Shown here: positions 1-9,059 of the stretch, one piece after another
How positions within the stretch are numbered: the first letter of the stretch is position 1
Layout of the letters: every line of letters begins with the position of its first letter
Source: Cylindrospermum sp. NIES-4074
GTDB lineage: Bacteria; Cyanobacteriota; Cyanobacteriia; Cyanobacteriales; Nostocaceae
Reading direction: 5' to 3'
Length of the DNA stretch: 64,000 bases
Assembly: GCA_003994795.1 (NCBI GenBank)
Contig: AP018269.1
Span: 4,985,677 to 5,049,676 of the forward strand
Notes under the pieces: model-generated
The model's input: only the letters and a program-made list of their open reading frames with translations
Databases searched by the model: none
Told to the model about the DNA's origin: nothing
Translations under genes and position numbers: made by a program

Positions 1-445
1 GATGGTTTACTAGTAATTCACGCAGACTGGTATAGTTACCTTTAATTTGCTCATGAATAACAAGTTTTGAAATAGGCTTGATATTTTCAATTTCATTTTT
101 ATTTATTTCTTTTGTTGTGTTACTTTGTTTCGTAGAATCTGTTTCTTTTTGGCAGATTTCTAGGATATATGGAAAATCTCCCCCATGCTGAATTTGATCA
201 GGATGAATTTTAGGGGATTGCAATCTCGCATCTAAATCTCTAATTTCTCCATGCAAAGAGTCTATTCTAATGTCTATGTCTTGAATTTCTTTTTCAGCCG
301 TTTTAATCTTTTCCTTTAGTTCAAATTTTTGAGATGGGCTATCAATATATGCAAGTTCTTTTTTAAAATAAGCGATTTTTTCATAATTAGTGATTTTAGT
401 ATTATCTAACTCAATCAACAATTTTTCTAGCCTTTCTTTCGACAT
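1..445 (-). CDS. Partial adaptor-like protein, effector-associated-domain type
   Basis: An open frame starts at an ATG at 445 (MSKERLEKLL...) and runs without a stop through the left window edge, so only the first 148 or so residues are visible. The segment SQKFELKEKIKTAEKEI (about residues 38-54) shares the FELK-x-x-IK pattern with the upstream gene (449-928), and it is followed by a predicted coiled coil and a polar linker. The start lies 3 bases after the upstream stop, with AAGAAGG as the ribosome binding site, so the two genes form an operon. Cyanobacterial proteins with this N-terminal pattern often carry an effector or a STAND NTPase further on; what this one carries is outside the window. 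The CDS call is good; the function is inference. Confidence 0.7.
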   Translation of the reverse strand, partial: MSKERLEKLLIELDNTKITNYEKIAYFKKELAYIDSPSQKFELKEKIKTAEKEIQDIDIRIDSLHGEIRDLDARLQSPKIHPDQIQHGGDFPYILEICQKETDSTKQSNTTKEINKNEIENIKPISKLVIHEQIKGNYTSLRELLVNH

Positions 446-448
446 TAT

Positions 449-928
449 TTACCTTCTTACTAATCGCTCAATGGCTTTCCACGTTTTGTACATGATCCCT
501 TGCGTATCCATCTCCAGTTCGTAGGATGCGATCATGGGAATTAACGGTAAAGCCACCTTCAATTTGGCTGAGGCTGACTTATCCAAATCGTTTAACTTGG
601 CTTGGATATCTTGTAACAATGAGAGTAATTGCGGAGGATATTCAGAATGAGAAATACACTCAATAGCTTCAACCGCTTGCTTTACTTGAACCAGTTGAGT
701 GGTTGCTTCTTCTTCGGAGATAACAATTGCATCACTAGAATAAATTTGCCAATACTCCTGTTCGTATCGACGGATATCGGGAAGAATTTCTCGCTTAATC
801 CTTTGCTTGAGTTCAAATTTGGCAGAGTCGCTATCTCTAATAACCAGTGCTTTTTGAAACTCTCCTAGCCTTTCATAAAGCAAATCTAAGACTTCTTTTA
901 AATCGGCTAACCTTATGCGATCGCTCAT
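449..928 (-). CDS. Small effector-associated-domain-like protein
   Basis: A 159-residue, mostly helical protein with no signal peptide. Residues about 10-62 (LYERLGEFQKAL, then KFELKQRIKREILPDI, then RRYEQEYWQ) match the pattern I know from N-terminal adaptor domains of cyanobacterial STAND/TIR/caspase-type conflict proteins. The C-terminal part (ALPLIPMIASYELEMDT) is also typical of such stand-alone partners. The family assignment is from memory and was not searched. It is translated just upstream of the partial gene at 1-445, which repeats the FELK motif, so the two products may interact through like domains. No enzymatic motif is visible. Confidence 0.6.
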   Translation of the reverse strand: MSDRIRLADLKEVLDLLYERLGEFQKALVIRDSDSAKFELKQRIKREILPDIRRYEQEYWQIYSSDAIVISEEEATTQLVQVKQAVEAIECISHSEYPPQLLSLLQDIQAKLNDLDKSASAKLKVALPLIPMIASYELEMDTQGIMYKTWKAIERLVRR

Positions 929-1320
929 GGTCGTTAGTGCTGTAAAGTTTATTAGTCATAGTATAATCCCCCTTCCGCATTTTCTCTTGTATCCCACATT
1001 CCGCACTCTTAACTGTCACAAGCGGTAATTACTGAGGTAAAAAAGCCAAGCAAGAATAAAAAGAGACATTGCTGCTCAAATGTCTTTTTGAGCGAGGAAT
1101 GGGAAATAGGGAACAGGGGAAATTTGGGGATTTTGAGCACGTCACCCCTCAAATGTGTTCACAAACACAGTGAAATTTAAAATAAAGTCTATACCTTTGG
1201 TAGTAGTGCCTTGATTCTTGGGGTAGAAGTTGGGAGAGATATTAACAGTTAACGTAATAAAAAATGGCGATCATTATCACAAGTTGCAAATTAACGAGGG
1301 AGTGTTCAAGCAGGTTAAAC
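929..1320. other. Intergenic region, no gene seen
   Basis: AT-rich spacer upstream of the minus-strand adaptor pair. No convincing coding frame, tRNA or hairpin terminator is visible. It probably carries the promoter of the pair near 930-990. Confidence 0.4.
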
Positions 1321-1586
1321 GTAAGCATTCAGCCGTCAGCTATCAGCTATCAGCAATTTTCAAGAATTTATGAGCATTCTGACAAAGGGATTACTAATTA
1401 CGTTTGGTGTAAGTTTCCCCAACGCAAAACCCTTAAACTCAGTCTAAAAAGTGGTTTTAGACTTTCCTGCGGAACGCTACGCGTTGGCGGTTCGCGGAGC
1501 GTGTCGCAGACAAGCCTGCGCTTTGCGCTTACGGCGTGAGCGAGCGTCGAACGCTGACTGCTGACCGCTGATAGCTGAATGCTTAC
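1321..1586. repeat. Palindromic-end repeat, family A copy 1 (with inserted repeat)
   Basis: The element is bounded by inverted ends GTAAGCATTCAGC (1321-1333) and GCTGAATGCTTAC (1574-1586). The core includes ATTTATGAGCATTCTGAC, AAACCCTTAAACTCAGTCT and GGTTTTAG. Two further copies lie at 45268-45437 and 54191-54368. This copy is about 90 bp longer because GC-rich short-repeat DNA (about 1464-1552, rich in CGCTACGCG and GCGGAGCG words) interrupts it. No transposase is encoded, so it is MITE-like. Confidence 0.8.
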
Positions 1587-1849
1587 AGTTAAACAGAGTG
1601 ATAATTTGCAGCCAAAGTATCAGGAAACTCAGGTTAAGTTGACAAAGATAAGTTTCCAGCAGAAAAATACTGTTCAACAGAGTTAAATCTCTTACCAAGA
1701 AGAACTTTATCTCAAATCTCCCAGAATTCCTCATAATTTACTCTGCAATTGGGGATCAGCTTAATCTCAAATCTAAAATTAGCACTGTCAAGCCGCAGTG
1801 GCAGGGATGCTGGCAGCACAAGCATTGAAAACCGAGGTGCAAATTTGGT

Positions 1850-2269
1850 ATGAACTGGTCTACATCTCTACAGCAATTTCAGGACTTTGCTTTATTCAGA
1901 TTTCCGCAACCGCCCTACTTCTTACTCTTAATTGGTTTGATAATTAGCCTCAGTTGCGTTTTACCGTTTGTTCTCACACTGCGACAACTATTGAAATATT
2001 GGTCTCAAAACCGTTCTCCAAGTGCTCTAAGCCGATGGAGTAAGTTACAACTTTTAATTCCCTTGTTAGGCACAGGCGTTGGAATCGGCATCGTGTTTGC
2101 CTCAATGTTGGAGATATTTGGTTTACCAACACTACCTTCTTATCTGGTTTCTCTGCTAGTGACAATCTTGATTGGCTCATTGGTGTGGTCACAAATCGGC
2201 ATAATTTTAGGTAGGCGTCTTTTACGTTCTTATTTAGCTGATTTTTCCCAATTTTCCCACCAAAGATAG
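1850..2269 (+). CDS. Small hydrophobic membrane protein, unknown function
   Basis: A 139-residue protein with three clear hydrophobic stretches (about residues 22-46, 66-90 and 95-118) joined by short basic loops, so an integral membrane protein. GAGGTG lies about 11 bases before the ATG. No catalytic motif or family is recognised. It stands alone, with repeat DNA upstream and an intergenic stretch downstream. Confidence 0.6.
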   Translation: MNWSTSLQQFQDFALFRFPQPPYFLLLIGLIISLSCVLPFVLTLRQLLKYWSQNRSPSALSRWSKLQLLIPLLGTGVGIGIVFASMLEIFGLPTLPSYLVSLLVTILIGSLVWSQIGIILGRRLLRSYLADFSQFSHQR

Positions 2270-2751
2270 AAGTGATATCTAGCAAAAACCTGTAAACTAC
2301 TTTATACCAAGGTGTGTGCCAGCGAACATCATAAGTCGGAGCTATGCAAGAATAGCTATTTTTAGGACTTGGCTACCAAGATTTTGAGAAGATGAAAATT
2401 ACCTAAAACATATATAGGTGTGACTTTTGAGAGTTTAGGTAGGCGGCAAACGCTGCTAATAGCAGTTCAGGAGGCAGGAGATAGGAGGCAGCAATGCTTG
2501 CGGAACCCAGGTTTAAAAACGTGGGATTGAAGCAAGGACGCTTTATATCTCGTGCTACGCATCTCGATACAATTCTTTTTTTTAACAAAGCTCTAAACCC
2601 AGAACTAAAGTTTTTATTCATACTTCTTTCCTCCTGCCTCCTGCCCTCAGCAAAGCTGCCTTCTTTGTAAATTTCCTCATTTTGCAGCTTGAGAATGCTG
2701 CAAATTGTCTTATTTTGTTCAACCTCTGCAAACAAATAGCGGGAATTTAAG
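2270..2751. other. Intergenic region with inverted GGAGGCAGGAG/CTCCTGCCTCC words
   Basis: About 480 bp without a convincing gene. GGAGGCAGGAGATAGGAGGC near 2469 is roughly complementary to TTCCTCCTGCCTCCTGCC near 2634, giving a possible long-range hairpin. The rest is AT-rich and presumably holds the promoter of the PAS-Crp gene. Confidence 0.4.
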
Positions 2752-3915
2752 GTGAACATAGAACAATTTATCCAACGCGCAGAATCATTGCATAGCCGTT
2801 TAGCAGATTTGTACCAAACTGCTAGCGTTTTGCCTTGGATTCCGCCGGATCTGCTGCCGCAAGCATTCAAAGAACTTTATAGCACGTCCAGAATGGTACA
2901 GTTAGCTGCGGAGGAACTATATCAACAAAATGAAGAACTTGTTCAAACTCGCAATTTACTGGAAGCAGAACGTCAACGCTACCAGAATTTATTTGAGTTT
3001 GCACCAGACGGCTATTTAGTCACTAATACAGAAGGTATTATCCAAGAAGCTAACCGGGCCGCAGCTAAGTTGCTCAACGCTTCTAAACCTTTGCTGGTTG
3101 GTAAACCGATGATTAACTTCATCCCTCAAGCAGAACGCCGACGCTTTCGTACTGAATTTATCCAGTTATCTCAATCAGACATTGTTAGAGAAATATTAGC
3201 ACCTGTGCAACAACGTCATGGTGATTTCTTTGACGCTGCTTTCACGGTAGCAGTTGTTCGCAATCAGCATGGCAAACCGGCCGCTCTGTGCTGGTTACTG
3301 CGGAATATTTCTGAGCGACATCGACTAGAATCAGCAAACATCAATGAGGAGGAGGACTTCACTCAGAATCGCCCTCTACATAAATATTCCAAAGGAGAAA
3401 CTATTCCCCTCAACCCACTAGTAATTTGGTATGTTCGTCAGGGTTTGGTCAAACTCAGTACGTTTTGTGAAACGGGGGAAGAAGTGCTGGTAGGTTTGGC
3501 AACGGCAGAAATGGTTTTTGGCTCTAGTATGACTTTTCTAGCCATTTACCAAGCAACAGCCCTCGCAGATGTGGAGTTAGTGTCAATTTACATGGCAGAG
3601 ATGACAACTACTCCCTCTGTGAGCATTGCTCTTTTACCGAAAATCAATCAACGGTTAAAGCAGACCGAAGCGTTTTTAGTTATTTCTGGAAGACGACGGG
3701 TACAAGAGCGTTTGCACCATCTATTAGAACTATTAAAACAGCACGTTGGGCAACCGGTGCCGGGGGGAACGCGCCTTAGTGTGCGCTTCACTCATGAGGA
3801 TTTTGCGAGCGCTTGCTGCACTACGAGAGTCACAATTACGAGATTGATGGGGAAATTGCAACAAGAAGGTGTAATTAGTTTAGACGCCACAAAACATATT
3901 ATTTTGAAAAATTAA
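2752..3915 (+). CDS. PAS-domain Crp/Fnr-family transcriptional regulator
   Basis: 387 residues. Order: helical N-terminus with coiled coil (about 1-75), PAS domain (about 76-190, with FEFAPDGYLVTN and NISERH at its end), a cyclic-nucleotide-binding-like beta roll (about 205-300), a dimer helix (about 305-332) and a C-terminal Crp-type winged helix (about 340-387, with FTHEDFASACCTTRVTITRL as the DNA-reading unit). The DNA-binding helix resembles the NtcA/Crp group. The beta roll lacks an obvious cAMP phosphate-binding cassette, so the ligand, if any, is unknown. A sensory PAS in front of a Crp module is uncommon. The frame opens with GTG at 2752; no better ATG is available before the PAS domain. 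glpK follows after a hairpin, which suggests but does not show a regulatory link. Confidence 0.8.
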   Translation: MNIEQFIQRAESLHSRLADLYQTASVLPWIPPDLLPQAFKELYSTSRMVQLAAEELYQQNEELVQTRNLLEAERQRYQNLFEFAPDGYLVTNTEGIIQEANRAAAKLLNASKPLLVGKPMINFIPQAERRRFRTEFIQLSQSDIVREILAPVQQRHGDFFDAAFTVAVVRNQHGKPAALCWLLRNISERHRLESANINEEEDFTQNRPLHKYSKGETIPLNPLVIWYVRQGLVKLSTFCETGEEVLVGLATAEMVFGSSMTFLAIYQATALADVELVSIYMAEMTTTPSVSIALLPKINQRLKQTEAFLVISGRRRVQERLHHLLELLKQHVGQPVPGGTRLSVRFTHEDFASACCTTRVTITRLMGKLQQEGVISLDATKHIILKN

Positions 3916-3941
3916 TGCTAGTCGAATAGTGTAATTTTGAT

Positions 3942-3973
3942 CATGGGTAATTAACTGAAAGCTATTACCCATG
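3942..3973. promoter_or_regulatory. Inverted repeat between the PAS-Crp gene and glpK
   Basis: CATGGGTAA and TTACCCATG form a perfect 9-bp inverted repeat with a 14-base spacer, ending 5 bases before the first glpK start. It has no T-tract. It could be an operator for the adjacent Crp-family regulator or a structure in the glpK leader. Confidence 0.45.
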
Positions 3974-3978
3974 TTGTC

Positions 3979-5511
3979 ATGGGAACTTTCCAGATTTTGA
4001 TGGGCATCACAAATAGATCATCAGGTTACATCCTGGCACTAGATTTAGGGACAACAGGCAACCGCGCCTTTGTGTTTAACGCCGATCGCCAGATTGTTGG
4101 ACAAGGGTATAAAGAACTGAAGCAGTATTATCCTCAGCCTGGGTGGTTGGAGCATGACCCGGAGGAGATATGGCAGGATACTTGCTCTTTGATCCAAACG
4201 GCGATCGCTAATGCTCAAATTACACCCTCAGCAATTGCCGCTTTGGGGCTGACTGTACAGCGGGAAACTTGCTTAATTTGGGATAAAACTACTGGTAAAC
4301 CACTCCATAATGCTATTGTCTGGCAAGACCGTCGCACTGCGCCCCTTTGTCATCAGTTGCAAGCACAAGGCTATGCTAGTGAGATTTACAGCCGCACAGG
4401 CTTAATTATCGATGCTTATTTTTCGGCTACTAAGCTCAGGTGGTTGTTAGATTATTTCCCAGATGTTGACCGGCAAAACATCCTCGCAGGGACTATTGAT
4501 ACTTGGGTGCTGTGGAAGCTGACGGGGGGGAAAGTTCACGCTACTGATCACAGCAACGCCAGTCGCACAATGTTGATGAATCTCAAGACTTGTGAGTGGG
4601 ATAATTTTCTACTGGAGTTGTTGCAAATTCCCGCTGAAATATTACCGCAAATTCGCCCCAGCTTAACAACATTTGGTGTTACCGATGCCACTTTATTGGG
4701 GGCGGAAATTCCCATCACAGCGATTTTGGGGGATCAGCAAGCGGCTTTATTTGGTCATGGATGCGATCGCCCCGGTTTAATGAAATGTACTTACGGCACT
4801 GGCAGCTTTTTAGTAGCTCATACAGGCTCGGAAATTGTCCGCTCCCAAGAAAAACTAATTTCTACAATCGCCTGGACACAAGCCACTCACGGCGGTACTT
4901 TGGATATAGGCTATGCCTTAGAAGGCAGTATGTTTACTAGTGGCGCTTGTATTCAATGGTTGCGCGATGGACTTAAGTTAATTAAAACTGCTGGAGAAAC
5001 TGAAGCCTTAGCCAATCAAGTGCCAAATAATGGCGGAGTCTATTTTGTCCCCGCATTTAGCGGACTGGGGGCACCCTACTGGGACATGAGCGCTAGGGGA
5101 GCCTTTTTTGGCATTACTGCCAGTGTGCAACCACAGCATTTAGTTAGGGCTGTGCTAGAGGCGATCGCCTACCAAGTGCTGGAAGTGGTAGAAGCGATTA
5201 ATGCCTCTAGCAGTACGCCAATGGGGCGATTAATCGTAGATGGTGGAGCTTGCGAGAACAATTTCCTGATGCAGTTCCAAGCAGATGTGTTAGGAATTCC
5301 TGTTGAACGCCCTGTCATGCGTGATACTACTGTGCAAGGCGTAGCTTTTGCAGCGGGTTTGGCTGTGGGATTGTGGCATAGCTACGCAGAACTGGTGCAG
5401 CAAAGACAGATTGAAAGGGTATTTGAGCCTGGAAAGGGGATGCATGATGCACTAGCAAACTTTGACACTTGGCAAAAAGCAGTTAACCGCACATTAAATT
5501 GGGTGGAGTAG
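3979..5511 (+). CDS. glpK: Glycerol kinase
   Basis: A 510-residue FGGY-family kinase that phosphorylates glycerol to sn-glycerol 3-phosphate in the cytoplasm. Signatures: N-terminal phosphate loop LALDLGTTGNRAFVF, NAIVWQDRRT, GDQQAALFGHG, GYALEGSMFTSGACIQWLRD, and the C-terminal ATP-site pieces GLGAPYWD and DGGACENNFL. Length matches the family (about 500). The usual DQGTT is DLGTT here. Translation may start at 3979 or at the in-frame ATG at 4000 (MGITNRSS), which gives a more typical N-terminus. A hairpin sits immediately upstream. No glycerol facilitator or glycerol-3-phosphate dehydrogenase gene is adjacent. Confidence 0.9.
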   Translation: MGTFQILMGITNRSSGYILALDLGTTGNRAFVFNADRQIVGQGYKELKQYYPQPGWLEHDPEEIWQDTCSLIQTAIANAQITPSAIAALGLTVQRETCLIWDKTTGKPLHNAIVWQDRRTAPLCHQLQAQGYASEIYSRTGLIIDAYFSATKLRWLLDYFPDVDRQNILAGTIDTWVLWKLTGGKVHATDHSNASRTMLMNLKTCEWDNFLLELLQIPAEILPQIRPSLTTFGVTDATLLGAEIPITAILGDQQAALFGHGCDRPGLMKCTYGTGSFLVAHTGSEIVRSQEKLISTIAWTQATHGGTLDIGYALEGSMFTSGACIQWLRDGLKLIKTAGETEALANQVPNNGGVYFVPAFSGLGAPYWDMSARGAFFGITASVQPQHLVRAVLEAIAYQVLEVVEAINASSSTPMGRLIVDGGACENNFLMQFQADVLGIPVERPVMRDTTVQGVAFAAGLAVGLWHSYAELVQQRQIERVFEPGKGMHDALANFDTWQKAVNRTLNWVE

Positions 5512-5745
5512 CCGTTTAATTTTGGATTTTGGCTTACTCCCTTTCCAGAATTAAATTACCCTTACCTCTACTAGTCTGATAAAGCAACGAAAGAAAGAAG
5601 AAGTCAGAATTCAGAATCAAATTGCTTCACAAATACCACAGTGACTAATGTGGACAAACAACTTGGTATAAATATCTTCAATCCACAATCCCTCTGGAAA
5701 AGTTTGTTAGGTCGGGCTAACCCACCTGATAACTTTTTGCAAAAT

Positions 5746-6678
5746 CTAATATTGGTAAAATCCGATCTTGTCAGGTACTCTAGAGAATCTCCCTGTGCGA
5801 TGACCTCTAGATAATTCATTCAGTACCTTGTTTTTTACCTCTCTAATTTGCTGAGAATCAAGTTCTCCATAAATTCCATTGACTATTTCCGCAACGCTGA
5901 AAATTATCCCCGGATTTTGTTCTAAGAAAGAGGTGATAGCATCAATTAAAAATTGACCTTCAAAGGCTCTGAGCATGGGTACTACTTTTGACTTTGGCAG
6001 TAGGAAAGGTTTCTTTTTCTTGCCTCTAATACCCATAGAAGCGCCATTACCATTACTTGGAGTTAGCACACTTAAATCGATAGTATAACAACCCGGTTCA
6101 TTGGGAATAGCTGACCAAGCTGCTCTTTCTCTACCCTGAGTAAGAGACGATTGGACTCTACCTTTAACTACTTTGAACATATGTGGGTCTAACTCTCCGT
6201 AAAGCGATCGCACAATGAAATCTATATGGCAGACAGTGCCTATATATTCTTCCAAAAGCTGTTTGATAGCTTCCATCCGAGTGAACCCTTCATAGTGGGG
6301 TAGCATGGGAACTTCCGGCCACTTGAGAGAGTTATCATGGCTCTCTGGGGATTTATTTGGAAGTGGGGAAGCTTTTGAGGTTGCTAGTTCAGGCTCCACC
6401 AAGTCAATTTCTGAGGTGCTATCAGGAGATAGAAACAACAGAGAGCTTTCTTCAGCAACAGTGAGCGCCTCATCAGCAGCTTCAAGTCTGGAAAGCTCCT
6501 CATGACCATTAGCCAAAGACCAAGTAGACAACAAAGCATCTACATGATCAAGTTGCGATCGCGCCTGTATAAATAAACGTTGGTACTCTTCTGCTAAGTG
6601 AGCATAGTAGTCTCGTAATTCCAACAATGGAGAGACAAATGCGTCTGGAGGTGATTGTAATTTTCCCTTTGAATTCAT
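5746..6678 (-). CDS. Cyanobacterial protein with two tandem winged-helix-like domains
   Basis: 310 residues. The N-terminal 70 residues are helical; a Ser/Glu-rich linker follows. Two homologous modules come next: about 133-200 (EAIKQLLEEY, LYGELDP, VKGRVQSSLTQG) and about 240-310 (DAITSFLEQNPG, IYGELDS, VKNKVLNELSRG). The two share IYGELD followed by basic helix KxxV and a final tyrosine segment, so they arose by internal duplication. The pattern suggests small winged-helix folds, possibly nucleic-acid binding. A basic KKKK patch lies between them. It follows the zinc-ribbon gene by 10 bases and is likely co-transcribed. Function unknown. Confidence 0.6.
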   Translation of the reverse strand: MNSKGKLQSPPDAFVSPLLELRDYYAHLAEEYQRLFIQARSQLDHVDALLSTWSLANGHEELSRLEAADEALTVAEESSLLFLSPDSTSEIDLVEPELATSKASPLPNKSPESHDNSLKWPEVPMLPHYEGFTRMEAIKQLLEEYIGTVCHIDFIVRSLYGELDPHMFKVVKGRVQSSLTQGRERAAWSAIPNEPGCYTIDLSVLTPSNGNGASMGIRGKKKKPFLLPKSKVVPMLRAFEGQFLIDAITSFLEQNPGIIFSVAEIVNGIYGELDSQQIREVKNKVLNELSRGHRTGRFSRVPDKIGFYQY

Positions 6679-6688
6679 AAAGCTTTAA

Positions 6689-6934
6689 TTAATCTAAATC
6701 GGTGTAACTTTTGTAAGACATGGGTCTAGGTTTTGCTTTTCTAGATTCCTGTGGTGATTTTTTGGGTGCTTGGGGAGGACGACAAATCTCACAATATAAC
6801 GGTCGAGGCCCAAAGGTCTCACGTTTTGTAGCTTCGTTACATTGTTTACAGACAAAGTGAAAAATGCGTGTGTGAATTTGTCTTTTGTGCGCTCTGACAG
6901 TATATTCCCTAACATCAATCAGTTTGGTTGCCAT
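6689..6934 (-). CDS. Small zinc-ribbon protein
   Basis: 81 residues with two CxxC pairs (CKQC and CEIC, about residues 29-32 and 48-51) spaced as in a zinc ribbon, then a basic Pro/Lys/Arg-rich tail. The start is ATG at 6934. A second, shorter frame in the same place is an out-of-frame shadow. It probably binds nucleic acid or protein; the role is unknown. It is the first gene of a likely two-gene operon with 5746-6678. Confidence 0.65.
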   Translation of the reverse strand: MATKLIDVREYTVRAHKRQIHTRIFHFVCKQCNEATKRETFGPRPLYCEICRPPQAPKKSPQESRKAKPRPMSYKSYTDLD

Positions 6935-7232
6935 AATGAGTAATTGTGTGTTTCCGTCCTATTAATATAGCTATTCAAGCAAAGGAAACTTCATCAGTGT
7001 GTGTTCTCGGACAAGTTTTATTCAAATCATTAAATTTACATCAATTATGGGATGTAGATATCTCTGAAATAGATTGGCTAGAAAAAACTACATTATGTAA
7101 ATGTCTGTAAACTAGTAATATGTCAAGGCAACTTGGCAGGGTTAAGAAGAAAGGTGTAGGGTGTAAGGAATATCCTCTTCCCCTACACCCTACACCCTAC
7201 ACCCTACACCCTACACCCCACACCCCATTATC
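6935..7232. repeat. Intergenic region ending in a CCCTACA heptamer array
   Basis: The first 200 bases show nothing coding. From about 7181 to 7227 there are roughly six tandem copies of a 7-base unit CCCTACA, just past the groEL stop. A second array of the same unit, on the other strand sense, lies upstream of groEL at 8897-8956. Such heptamer arrays are the short tandemly repeated repetitive sequences known from heterocystous cyanobacteria. Confidence 0.8.
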
Positions 7233-8864
7233 TTAGTAGTCAAAATCTTCCCCCATACCCGCAGGAGATGCCGTCTTAGTCTTCTGCTCAGGCTTATCAA
7301 CGACAATGCACTCGGTAGTTAGTACCATACCGCCAATAGAAGCTGCGTTTTGCAACGCTGAACGGGTGACTTTGGCAGGATCAACAATGCCAGCTGCCAA
7401 CATATCGATAAACTCATTTGTCACGGCGTTATAGCCAACGTCAAATGATTTCTCCTTCACCCACTCAGATATCACAGCACCATTCTGACCGGCGTTATCG
7501 GCTATCCGTTGTAGAGGTGCATACAAAGCGCGGGCGACAATTTTGGCACCGACTAGCTCTTCCCCTGTTAGATTTTGCCTTGCCCATTCTTCTAGTTGCG
7601 GTGCCAAGTGTACTAGGGTAGTACCACCACCGGCAACAATACCTTCTTCTACCGCCGCCTTAGTGGCGTTGATGGCATCTTCTAGGCGGAGTTTCTTTTC
7701 TTTCATTTCGGTTTCTGTGGCTGCACCTACCTTAACCACGGCGACACCACCAGCTAGTTTTGCTAAACGCTCTTGTAACTTTTCTTTGTCGTAAGCAGAT
7801 TCAGTTTCATCCATCAAACGACGGATTTGTTCGCAACGAGCCTTCACACCTTTTTCGTGACCTTCAGCCACAATTGTGGTGTTGTCTTTAGTTATGGTGA
7901 CGCGGCGCGCTCTACCTAGCATATCCAAGTGGGTGTTTTCCAACTTCAGACCGGCATCTTCGGTAATTAACACGCCACCAGTGAGGATGGCCATATCTTC
8001 TAACATTTCTTTGCGGCGATCGCCAAAACCAGGCGCTTTGACTGCTGCTACATTGAGAATACCCCGCAGACGGTTGACAACAAGAGTGGCTAGGGCTTCT
8101 TTTTCAATGTCTTCGGCAATAATCAACAAGGGTTTGCCAGAACGAGCTACTTCTTCCAGTACTGATACTATGTCTTGTACTAGAGCGATTTTCTTGTCGG
8201 TGAGTAGAATGTAAGCATCTTCTAATATGGACTCCATCCTTTCTGGATCGGTAACGAAGTAAGGGGAAATATAGCCTTTATCAAAGCGCATCCCTTCAGT
8301 GACTTCCAGTTCAGTAGTCATTGACTTCCCTTCTTCTAGAGAAATCACCCCTTCTCTACCAACTTGTTCCATTGCGCTGGCGATCATTTGCCCGACTTCT
8401 TCATCATTACCGGCGGCGATCGCACCTACTTGCGCGATCGCTAATGAGTCTCTCACAGGTCGAGCGTGTTCGGCAATCCTTTCTACCAGAAATTGGGTGG
8501 CTTTGTCAATTCCATGTTTGAGGGCGATGGCGTTTGCACCAGCAGCAACGTTCCGCAGTCCTTCCCGGACAATTGCATGAGCTAAAACAACAGCGGTGGT
8601 AGTACCATCACCAGCAACATCATTCGTTCTCGAAGCCGCTTGACGAATCAGCGCTACCCCCGTATTCTCTACGTGATGTTCTAATTCAATTTCTTTGGCG
8701 ATCGTAATGCCATCATTGACAATTTGGGGAGCGCCAAATTTCTTTTCTAAAACTACGTTGCGACCTTTGGGGCCAAGAGTAACGGCTACAGCTTCTGATA
8801 AAATATCCATACCTTTTTCCAAGGCACGGCGAGCCTGTTCATCATAAAGGATTTGTTTAGCCAT
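7233..8864 (-). CDS. groEL: 60-kDa chaperonin, GroEL2 type
   Basis: A 543-residue chaperonin subunit, starting at [18 protein letters not shown] (ATG at 8864, preceded by GGAGGCATATTT). The open frame upstream of this ATG is repeat DNA and should not be included. Key motifs: [37 protein letters not shown] (ATP site) and [10 protein letters not shown]. The C-terminus ends MGEDFDY and lacks the Gly-Gly-Met tail. There is no groES next to it, which fits the second, non-operonic GroEL of cyanobacteria. It lies in a chaperone block with dnaK and hsp20 on the same strand. No CIRCE inverted repeat is seen upstream. Confidence 0.93.
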   Translation of the reverse strand: MAKQILYDEQARRALEKGMDILSEAVAVTLGPKGRNVVLEKKFGAPQIVNDGITIAKEIELEHHVENTGVALIRQAASRTNDVAGDGTTTAVVLAHAIVREGLRNVAAGANAIALKHGIDKATQFLVERIAEHARPVRDSLAIAQVGAIAAGNDEEVGQMIASAMEQVGREGVISLEEGKSMTTELEVTEGMRFDKGYISPYFVTDPERMESILEDAYILLTDKKIALVQDIVSVLEEVARSGKPLLIIAEDIEKEALATLVVNRLRGILNVAAVKAPGFGDRRKEMLEDMAILTGGVLITEDAGLKLENTHLDMLGRARRVTITKDNTTIVAEGHEKGVKARCEQIRRLMDETESAYDKEKLQERLAKLAGGVAVVKVGAATETEMKEKKLRLEDAINATKAAVEEGIVAGGGTTLVHLAPQLEEWARQNLTGEELVGAKIVARALYAPLQRIADNAGQNGAVISEWVKEKSFDVGYNAVTNEFIDMLAAGIVDPAKVTRSALQNAASIGGMVLTTECIVVDKPEQKTKTASPAGMGEDFDY

Positions 8865-8896
8865 AAATATGCCTCCGGAAGAGATCACTAATGTTG

Positions 8897-8956
8897 AGGG
8901 TGTAGGGTGTAGGGTGTAGGGTGTAGGGTGTAGGGTGTAGGGTGTAGGGTGTAGGG
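8897..8956. repeat. GGGTGTA heptamer array upstream of groEL
   Basis: About eight perfect tandem copies of the 7-base unit GGGTGTA. It is the same unit, inverted, as the array past the groEL stop (7181-7227), so the gene is bracketed by inverted arrays. It lies in the presumed groEL leader. Confidence 0.9.
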
Positions 8957-9059
8957 AGATGGGGGAGTGTGGAGAAAAGACAGAGAAAAAGTATTTCCCC
9001 CCCTCTTCCCCCTCTTCTCTTCTTCCCCACACCCCACACCCCACACCCTTCAATCAGAT

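Noticed and set aside
1264-1734. Frames on both strands in the family A repeat
   Set aside because: They run through repeat DNA and have no protein-like composition.
2403-2870. Minus-strand 155-codon frame
   Set aside because: It overlaps the PAS-Crp start, has no ribosome site and no family-like sequence.
7181-7227. Possible CRISPR array
   Set aside because: Units are 7 bases with no spacers; same for the other heptamer arrays. No cas genes are present.
8865-9059. CIRCE (HrcA) operator upstream of groEL
   Set aside because: TTAGCACTC/GAGTGCTAA was looked for and not found; the spacer is repeat DNA.
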